The notes below the pieces were generated by a model that saw nothing but the letters and a program-made list of their open reading frames with translations, was not told the origin of the DNA and made no database searches. Positions 41,168-51,500 of a stretch of DNA of 64,000 nt are shown here, one piece after another; the first letter of the stretch is position 1; each line of letters opens with the position of its first letter. Made by a program: the position numbers and the translations under genes. Origin of the DNA: Arion vulgaris. Its lineage: Eukaryota; Mollusca; Gastropoda; Stylommatophora; Arionidae. The stretch is from contig CM036759.1 of NCBI GenBank assembly GCA_020796225.1, positions 25,280,313 to 25,344,312 of the forward strand. The letters are read 5' to 3'.

Positions 41168-41400
41168 CCCGCCTGCCCAGCGTGTTCGTAGCGCGTTGGA
41201 CGACGGGTGACAAGCTCCCTGTGCGCGCGGGTTCAATTCCGCGGGCTGGCAGAAAAGCACAGGTTCTCCAGATTTACGGTGTTCGTGGCACCGAACCGAA
41301 GGGTTACGATATGCATGACACAGAGCTGAAAGCTCAAGTGCTTCTGGATCAGGAGAGAAAACAATTCCTTGAAGGCGACAGAGCGATGCTTGTCTTATAA
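41168..41400 (+). repeat. tRNA-like SINE head
   Basis: gcccgcctgcccagcgtgtt starts a tRNA-like fold: gcccgc can pair with gcgggc, and the T arm cgcgg-gttcaatt-ccgcg is perfect. The sequence after it (ccgaaccgaagggttacgat) recurs antisense inside 46480-46800. Not a functional tRNA: the arms do not complete a cloverleaf. Confidence 0.6.
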
Positions 41401-41764
41401 CGGTTGAAAATGTTCCATCCGATACTTCTCCGCGTCAGATATAGTGGTAAAGCATGCACATGCTCTTGGGCTCAGATCACATACAATATATATTGAGTGG
41501 CTGAGAAATGATAAATAAAGAGGGAACGAGATTCAATGCCAGAACGGTCTGGGTCTTTCCGGCAAGCCCAATCATCACTTTTAGCCGAAATTCGGATGTG
41601 GCTGTTAGACATAACGTAGATACCTAACGGGATCACAACATTCTAACCAAACATATCCAGCAAAAAAAGAGTGCTGACTTTGGTTGAAGAGATCGAACGC
41701 AAACAAACGATTAACAAAATAGTAATAATGACCGCATGCGATCTTTGAATTGTTACTCTTATGA

Positions 41765-41975
41765 TGTCGGCATCTGTGAGCTCTAAGCGGTAGTGAGCTC
41801 GATCACAAACACCGCGGCGGGTAGTTTGTTCCCGTAGAATTTTACGAACGGTAAAAATAGACCTCACCATTCAGAAATAAATGGTAACCTACTGAACGTA
41901 TAAATGGTGCCTAGAAAAACCAACGACTCGTTTACTTATGGTTGATGGGGAAGACATGTAAAGGATATGTTACGA
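41765..41975 (+). repeat. SINE T3 copy with deleted B box
   Basis: ctctaagcggtagtgagctc head, then a deletion removes the ggttcaaa block; the body (aatggtaacctactgaacgt) and 3' end ccaacgactcgtttac remain. Confidence 0.78.
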
Positions 41976-41989
41976 TTTTCATTTCATTA

Positions 41990-42075
41990 AGTCTTGTCCT
42001 GTATGGTCTTGTCCTGTTATTGGTCTTGTCCTGTTATTGGTCTTGTCCTGTTATTGGTCTTGTCCTGTTATTGAT
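41990..42075. repeat. 17-bp repeat, about 5 copies
   Basis: Unit ttggtcttgtcctgtta. Confidence 0.9.
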
Positions 42076-42473
42076 TCCAATATTTTCCGTCTTCGTGGTT
42101 CTCATGTGCTTGACTAAGTGACGAGATGTGTGTCTTCTCAAGCCAAACGTTATGTGAATGTAGTCGGGTACAGTCTGTAAAAATGTAACCAACTTGATGA
42201 GTTAGAAGATTAAATTCAAATCCGCCGCTGGAACTCTGAGGTGCATTTGGTGGCATTGACACTTTCAGCGAAGACCTGATTTAAACTTTTTAATAAATTT
42301 GTTCAAGCACGATCTAGATTATTTAAAAAATGTTTGGTTAAATTAAAAAATTGTAAACAACAGATAAAGACAAACGTGTTGCACAAAATATGACATTTGA
42401 ACTGTGACCTATTTTTCTGTTTAAATGCCTTGATTTCGTGACAGAAAATCATTTGATGAGGCCAATTGCAGAG

Positions 42474-42507
42474 ATGAAGGTAGCGGTTATATTGTTTGCC
42501 TTAGTGG
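42474..42507 (+). CDS. GH45 exon 1, signal peptide (predicted)
   Basis: ATG then KVAVILFALV and one base of an Ala codon, followed by the consensus donor gtaagt. Charged Lys then a hydrophobic run is a typical signal-peptide start. Phase 1 matches the next exon, giving ALSRGQQKC after the junction. It lies 4717 bp upstream of exon 2, so another first exon cannot be excluded. Confidence 0.6.
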
Positions 42508-45500
42508 GTAAGTCTCAAGTACAGCTGTTTACTGTCAACAGTTTTTTAAACAACATATATTCATTCGATGCTTAACTAAGTTTTTATTATTCCATCATCA
42601 CCATCAAATAGCTTGTCCTGAGCAGAACTTTGCCACCCCAACAGTCCTCCGGAATTCTCTCTCTCATAGACCAGATGTCCTGCCTCTGCAGTCGTCATGA
42701 ATCCATCTTCTCCGTGCTCTTCCTCTTCTTCTCTTTGCCGGTATGCCTCCTTCCATGATGGTCTTCTCCAGCCCTTCGTGTCTTTTTATATGTCCAAAAT
42801 ATCTCAATTTTCTCTTTCTTATTTGTAGCATCAGTCAGTTTTCTTTGATTTTGAGTTCTTTCTGGATAGATCTATTTGTTCTCTTCTCTGTCCACGGATA
42901 AACGAAGGACTCTTCTGTAACACTTATATTCAAAAGCACATATATGTTTTCCCACTGCTCTATTAAATGTCCATGCTTCACGCCCATACGTTGCCACTGA
43001 GAATATGCATACTCTTAGTATTCTGATCTTTGTTTTCTTACAAGTTCCGTTCCATACTATTTTGTTTTTTATTCCACGATAGTTATTCTTCTAACCTGAG
43101 TGAAGTTATGACGTGTCTATGAGGTTGGTTAACTATTAGATTAGTCAAATATCAGTCATCTATGTCTTGCCTTTCCACCTACTTCTTTATTTAGAGAGCT
43201 ATGGTGCAGTGAGCTTGGGGAATGTTCATCCCTAGTACATAAAGACTACTTCAAGAATGGGAAAAAAGAATCTTATAGATCAACGGTTCATGAAGCGACA
43301 CAGTAAAGTATGTGGCAAGCAGGAGGCGCATCAAATCATAGAAAAGGAATGGGATATCACCACCTATATACCCACAGACAGAAATTGCAGCATGCACAAA
43401 AGATGAATAGTATGGAGAACGACTGGAACAAGTGTTAAGTTGTGTATATCTTTGACATATAATAACAGAAGACAACATATGTGAAAGGGAAGTTCAGAGG
43501 AGAATAGCATTGGACAAGGGGAGACTGCCTAGAGTAGTTGATAGTAGCTCGGCCTGCTAGCTGTGAGACGCCTCATAGCTCGGGTTCGAACTTACTGTTC
43601 GGCATTTGTTCGAGTCCCCTGGTCTTACTCAGGACGATAACGTGAGTACCTCTGAAGTCGGAGAAAATCTGCCTGTATGGCGAGGGAATACTAATTACGA
43701 GTACATTGAGCACACGGCTGCCAGTGTAAAGTAATTTACAATGTGCACGCTGCTGCCATTGTAAGAAATTGGAAAACGGATTTTCACGCAAAAATCAGTT
43801 TCAGAGATGAAACTTCGTCTAAGTTGAAAGCGGACGAAAGAAAAAAAAAAAAGTTACTTAGTAAGCTAGTTAGTAAGTTACTTAATTACTTAGTAAGCTA
43901 GTTAGTAAGTTACTTAGTTAGTTACTTAGTTAGCTAGTTAGTAAGTTACTTAGTTGAGATACTTAGTAGCCAGTGTAAGTACTATTTTACTTATTAGCAG
44001 TGCTAGCTATTGTATAGAAATTGAAGTTACTGTTATTCACTAATTATCAGTTTCAGATGATGAAACTTGTTAGTACTTAGTAAGTACGAAAGAAAAGTTA
44101 CTTAGTAAGCTAGTTAGTAAGTTACTTAGTTACTTAGTAGTTTTTAGTAGTTACTTAGTTAGCTAGTTAGTAGTTAGTAAGTTACTTAGTAAGTTACTTA
44201 GTTAGTTACTTAGTAAGCTAGTTAGTAAGTTACTTCGTTAGTTACTTAGTAAGCTAGTTAGTAAGTTACTTAGTTAGTTACTGTAGTTATAGCTAGTTAC
44301 CGTACATATTATTCTAGGTTAGTTCTGGTTGTTTCGTGCAATTGTTTGTATTATTGCTACTTACTTACTCCTCTCTGTTCCTCTCTGCTCCTCTTGGAGC
44401 ATATGGTCTCAGCAGTAGTTGGCCACTTTTCCTGGTCTCTCTCTGTTTTTTTGTGTGGTTTCCAAGGATAGTCGAGCAACCTACAGTTCGTCAAGAAGAC
44501 TTCATCTCCAGGTCTGTTTAAGACGTCATCTTTTCCGTTTTCCTTGCGGATTCCACTCAAGTGCTTGTTTAGTGACAATCGACTGTGTCTTCCGTAGGGT
44601 ATGTCCGACCTATTGACATTTTTTTATTTTAACGTGGGTCATCATTGGTTCTCGTCCTGTTCTTATCCACAGATCTTTGTGTTTGTCAACCTCCTCTATC
44701 TACACCATCTCAGTCTGATAATCCGCTTATCCACAGGTCTGTGTTTGCAACTCTATCACACCATCTCAGTCTCAAGAAAAAAAAAAGCATTGGACAAGAA
44801 CATATTAAACAACATGACCAGGATATTAACATCCAAACATATAACACATACACAAAATAACAAGACTTGTCAATGTGTGGACAATAAATAAATAAATGGA
44901 GAGAAGAAATGAAGCTTGTGAAATGTGGATATACAGAAGAGTAGGTCAAATGTCATGAAAAGAGAAGAAAACTTAATAAACAAATACTTTAACAAATAGG
45001 AGTGAACGAGAACTATTCAAGAAGATAGCAATTAGACATAAGACATTTTGGAGACACTTCTTCTTATGTAGCCACACTGCTACCAGGTTGTTGCCGGTGT
45101 CGTGGTTTTCTGTTTTTGTCTTGCGCTGTTCTAATGGCTTGGATGATTGTTATTTTTGTTATTTAACAGAATTAAGACACTATACTGTTAAAACCATCTT
45201 GAAAGGGAAGATAGAAGGAAGTGGAAGACGGAGATACAATTGGGCAGGAAACATGAGGAGGTGGACAGACACATTTTTGACAGAAGTATACCGTCAGGAT
45301 AAAGGGGTGGACAGACACATTTTTGACAGAAGATACCGTCTGGATAAAGGGTGACAGACATTTGACAGAAGTATACCGTCAGGATAAAGGGGTGGACAGA
45401 CACATTTTTGACAGAAGTATACCGTCAGGATAAAGGGGTGGACAGACACATTTTTGACAGAAGTATACTGTCAGGACAAAGGAGGTGGACAGACACATTT

Positions 45501-48500
45501 TTGACAGAAGTATACCGTCAGGATAAAGAACAGAATTTGTTAGAAAGCCGTTACAACCAACCTTCGAAACGGAAACATCACATGATTGATTGGCGCCATT
45601 TTCTTTAAAGTTTGTGTTTTCTCAGAATTAAATGAGAATTATAAGAATTCTAAAGCAAGTGAGAATAATGATGTAGTATCGAAACAAATATTAGACAGGT
45701 AATGTGAAACTCTCGGAAAATATATTTATCAAACAGCACTCAAAGAAATTAGGAAATTATCCTGCTATTAGATTCCTTGAAAAACAGACTCTAATGGTTT
45801 GGCCACTTGGTGAGAATGAACCCGAATATACCAGTTGCAAGAGCGTACAACCTGAAAATGGAATCATCAAGAGGAAGGAGCAGACCAAGAAAAGATGGAT
45901 TGATGGAGTTACAGACATCTTAAAACTCCACAATACCACAGCATATCAAGCGACCGAGTGTGCACTATCTCGGAAATCGGTCATCAGTTAAATCTACTAC
46001 GCCTAACGGCAAAAAAGCAGAGAAGGACAAAAGGAAAAAAAAGAAACAGCCTATTTAAAAAATCAGAGGAAATAGGGCAAGCGATGATAGGACTACTATT
46101 TTATAATATGTGAGAAAAACAATATCGCCTTGTCGCGAGATAAATACATGCCAGCTAACTCCGTCTAAATGCGTTAAGAAAAGTGGAAACACGTACAAAC
46201 AGTATATAGTTTTACAAAATACAGAAACAGTGACGATAAACAGCAACGTCACTGTTTCTGTATTTTGTAAAACTATAGTACTTTGTTTGTACGTGTTTCG
46301 CTATTTACCAAGTTTTGCTGCAGTCTTCCCCCTATTAAGAAAAAGTGCTATAATTTCACTCCAACGCGACTATGGAGAAATAGACCAGCATCACAAAATC
46401 AATCAGACATATAACCGGCTGGAGTTGAGTAACATGTTAACTCTGATGTAGCAAGTAAATGAAAAATACCGTGGCATATCGTTTGTACAGGACATAGCCA
46501 TCAACAACAGTAAACGAATCGTCGTTTCTTTCTTTTTTTTCTATCCAGAAGCACTTGAGATTTCAGCTCTTCGGCTCGGTGCCATGGACATCGTAACCCT
46601 TCGGTTCGTCGATTTTCTAGGCACGACTAAATGTTCAGTAGTTTGCCATTTGCTTTCTGAACGGTGGTGTATTTTTTTTTACAGTTGGTAAAAATACAAG
46701 GGAACTAATTTGCTTCCAAACTTGCCCGCAGTAGAGTTTGAACCAGGTACGCTTGGGTTGTGATCGAACTCACTACCGCTTAAGCTACATACGCCCACTT
46801 AGAAACATAGAAAGCTATAAAAACATGAAAGGATGAAAAGCACCCAGGCCAGACAGCATGCCAAAACATAAGTAATCGAAACGGGCAATTGTATATCAAT
46901 AGAGAGACGTTTAAGTGAGAGAAATCGCAGGCATTATGTGAGAGAAATCTCTGTGGTTATGTGAGAGAAATCGCAGGCATTATGCGAGAGAAATTGACGT
47001 TTTCATAAAAGAAAGAATATGGTAGAAGAATTTTTTACTTCAAAATGCGAGATTTAAGCATTAACTACTGTAGCCAGTATAAATATGACAATACGAGATT
47101 TAAGCATTAACTACTGTAGCCAGTATAAATATGACAATACGAGATTTAAGTTTTAACTACGGTAGATACAACAAATATCAGCTACAGACTAACTTTAGAC
47201 ACTGGTCGTATGGTTCATCACTAGCATTGTCCAGAGGTCAACAGAAATGCACAAACCAAGGTGGAATCATGAAATTCAACGGTCAACCATGTGCTAGTAC
47301 TACCCGTTATGATGATGGACAGAAAGGCGCTTGTGGCTGTGGCAGTTCCACTTCTAGTAAGTATAATTTTTTAATGAATGTTTCATCTTTAGTAATCCAC
47401 TAACGTTCGATGTCTTGCCTATCGGTCCAGTATCATATACATTCATCTGCAGATGTTTGTAGTTTGATGTTTTGTTTCAAAGAACATGGTTTAATATATG
47501 GAATCAAAAAGAACAACAAGCATGTTCTTGATACTATGCAACGATACACACTCAAAGAGGAGGTAATCTACACTTTCATTGACATATATACATTTTGTAC
47601 TATGGGGTGTGATGATGTGATTTCAATCTGCTTACTGTTCATGTAATTGTAAAGTAGTAGATTTGTCGCTGTTATTTTCTTTCACGCATTTGCGTTTAGC
47701 TGTCAATAATAATCTGTCGTTATCATTCCTGTTTCTTTTTACAATTATATTTACTAGTTGTCAAGAAATACTGCAAGTTTATTTGTTGCCAAGAAATATT
47801 TCAACTTTCACCTTTTCATTACCTTCTAAAATAGCATATACCGTCTTCTGAATCTTATGTGATTTAAGCTAGAGTGAATTTATTTTTATTTTTTATTTTT
47901 TTTTAAATTCTTTTATTATAAGAAAAAAAAATTAGAGTGAATTTATTGACAGAAGTCATGAAGAGATAACAATATATCTTAACTGATTATTTTGTTGTTC
48001 GTTGTCCGTGATCTTGTCCATGATCTTGTCCATGATCTTGTCCATGATCTTGTCCATGATCTTGTCCATGATCTTGTCCATGATCTTGTCCATGATCTTG
48101 TCCGTGATCTTGTCCATGATCTTGTCCATGATCTTGTCCGTGATCTTGTCCATGATCTTGTCATGATCTGTCCATGATCTTGTCCATGATCTTTCCATGA
48201 TTCATATTTAACAAATGGATTCGTCGAGATTAAACGCCTATGTGGTGCCGGCCGCAGGGAAGCAACAGAATAGTACCACTGTAACCTACAATGCATGTCG
48301 TAAGAGGCGTCTAATGTAGGTCCTAGGGATGCTACCCAAGTAAATAAAAAGCAGCGCAGAAATCGGATGTGCTGGCCTACTTGTAGGCGCATAACTGGCA
48401 CAACATACAATCGCTCTTAAGCTCAGATCACATACAAATCACAAGTGATTGACAAATAGTCGATATGGAGCGTTCGAAGAAGAAGATGATATTAGAAAAC

Positions 48501-51500
48501 ATTTGTTGACGGACTTTTTCTTCATGATAACTTCCATGTTATGAAATATCTCATTTACTTGAATTATTACAGTGTTGTTTTTTATTTGATCTAATGTTAT
48601 CAGTTCCCAGAAATTTGCAATTATTAGCACCTCTCATATTGCATTACTCGTTCTTACAGATTCTCCCTTCGCTTGGAACATACAAGATTTGGTGACTGCT
48701 CCAAACGAGAAAATTTTTGATGATGGAGGCAGCAACTCCTGGTGTGGACGTAACTGCGGCAAATGTGTTCAACTAACACCTACAGGTGAGAGAACCATGA
48801 TAAATATGTTCATTCAACATTGACAGGTAAGTCAAATATGTTTAATTAACACCCAGAGTAAAGTTAAATGTGGTAAATGTGCTCTCCAAACACTCCCTGT
48901 GGTAAACAACATTACTCAAAGGTGCAGGTGCAGAATCATTTGATGAACCACGCGCGCTAGCTATGAAATTCATCCTGACTTCTCATCACAATACACATAC
49001 ATATTGTTTTCTATCGGGATCCAAACTTATGTTAACTATGTGTACTGCATATTATTTTTTAAATAATCGTTATTTTTATCCATGTAATCCCTAGTACTCA
49101 ACCATCTAAACAAGTAACCATTGTTTGTTCTTCCTTGACATTATTTGTTACACTCTATCATATAAACAAGTAACCATTGTTGTTCTTCCTTGACATTATT
49201 TGTACATCTATCATAATATAAGAATCTACTGTCCTTACCGAAAAACAAACAATGAGGTGTTGGAAATAAACTGGGATCTTCAGAACGGCCGCTCCACCGT
49301 CTCCTACAAGATTGCTGGATAATTTATGCCAGATCCTTCTACTTCCAATGCTTCATATCGACCACTTGTTAAACCACTATTGTGGATTTGTATGCGATGT
49401 GAGCCTAAGAGCAATTGTGTGTTGTGCCAGTTATGCGCCTGCAAGTAGGCCAGTACATCCGATTTATGTGACGCTTTTTATTTACTAGGGTAGCTTCCCT
49501 AGGCCCCTTCCTCAGTCGCCTTTTACGACGTGGTTTGTAGGTCGCAGTGTTACTATTCTTTGCTCCCCTTGCGAGCTCCGGCAACACACATGATGACTGG
49601 ATAATTTGTGCGAGATGAAGTACGGCTGGATCCCTAATGATATCTTGTGTAGACAACTAGTTTTCAGTTTTTAAAAAAGCTGCCCGATGTCCCTTTCTTT
49701 CCTACAAGGATGCTTTTAACGAGATATAAATGCGTATGAATATGAACACATAGAAACTGTGAAGAGCTTGCCAGTAACAGATCCAGAACTCTAGCTGGTA
49801 GCATTGTCTAATTACTGGTCTGAGAATGTAAGCCATCAGTTTGTAGACCCTTCGACATCTGTTTGGGGAGAATGAGCACTTATGAGTCTACCCGGTGATG
49901 TGACGTCAGTTCAGTAACCAAAAAGTGGTACTGGAGACATGGTTCGGTATAAGTAGGTTAGTTAGTTAATTGCACATCCTTTACAGGACTTTATGAATCA
50001 ACCCCAGCTTTTTAACGCTGTTTATGATTTTTGTAGGCATTATTACGTTCAGTAGTTTGCCATTGCTTTCTGAACGGGTGGTGCCATCGTCCTTTGTAAA
50101 AATCCACGCGAAACAATTTGCAAACAAACTGTCCGCAGCGTGATTCGAACTCAGAACGTCAGGGTTAGTAGACAGAGTCGCCTGAGTGGTTACCGGGGCC
50201 CACATTTGGGGTGTAAAGAATATAACCACCGTTACCTGTCACGCATGTCGTAAGAGGCGACTAAGGAGGTTTGGCTGAAATCGGATGCACGTGTCCTAAA
50301 CGTGTAGAAGCCTATGCGTTGAGGGGCCTACCAAACCAATGTGCAACGTATACACGTTCTTGGCAAAGATCAAACATATCACAAAGAGTGATTACAATTG
50401 GTCGTAAAGAACGAACGCAAAGAAGAAGAAGAAGTAGACTTAGTCACTATCCCCTAAGCCACAGACGCCACCTATAAGTAGGTACACAACCGAAGTTAGA
50501 ATGAATGTGTAAGACGTTTTCGTTACATCATCCTCATTTTCTGTCAGTGTTCAATTCAAATCGTGTAGTACTTACATGCACTTTGACATACGTGTACTTT
50601 GGCATACGTGTACTTTGACATACGTGTACTTTGAAGTCACCACTGTTCACATCCAGTCTGAATTTGGTGCGGGCTGATATATTTTATTCTGGTCTCTAGC
50701 GCCTTTATGACATCTAGCGTTAATGTTTTTTGTGTGTTATTATTGGAACTTCTAATTTGTATCCTTCGTGACTTAATGATCGTTTCAATGTATTTAAATC
50801 TTCTCTTCTTTCATTCATCATGACATTCGTTCTTTACGACCAATTGTAATCACCCCATTGTGATATTTTTATCTTTGCCAAGAACGTGTATACGTTGCAC
50901 ATTGGTTTGGTAGGCCCCTAAACGCATAGACTTCTCTACACGTTTAGGACACGTGCATCCGATTTCATCCAAACCTGCTTAGACGCCTCTAACGACATGC
51001 ATGGCAGGTAACAGTGGTTCTATTCTCTACACCACAAATTTGGGCCCCGGTAACCACTCAGACGAATGTGTTTAAATGTTTTTACTGTTTCTAACTTTTG
51101 TATATACTTACTGGTGAATTGAAACATGTGAAACTGTTTATCATTACTTTGGTTATGTCAACATTGATTTCATTTTCATATTTAGTGGAAACACTGTAAA
51201 GGATTTTACGAGTTGATATAGTTACTGTTCATTCTTTGCTAATCATCATAATCACTAGAAAACCTGAGATAATAAATATTTTGTTCTTCAATGTTAACTT
51301 GATCTTCATAGTACGTCAATAAATAAATGAATTTTAACAACTTTTAAAGGTGGATACATATCCGGACTTGGCAATGCTCCCCGAGATCAGAGTCCACATA
51401 TATTCATGATCACCAATGATTGTCCAATACAGGGAAATGAGGAGTGGTGCGGTCAAGCAGGAAAACCAGGCACAAGTGAGAACTGTACTATATATATATA

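Noticed and set aside
41107..41400. 97-codon open frame
   Set aside because: Overlaps a tRNA-like SINE head whose body recurs at 46480-46800; coding sense not supported.
47979..48410. Open frames with HDLV or RSWT repeats
   Set aside because: 12-bp minisatellite joined to a SINE-B; not a protein gene.
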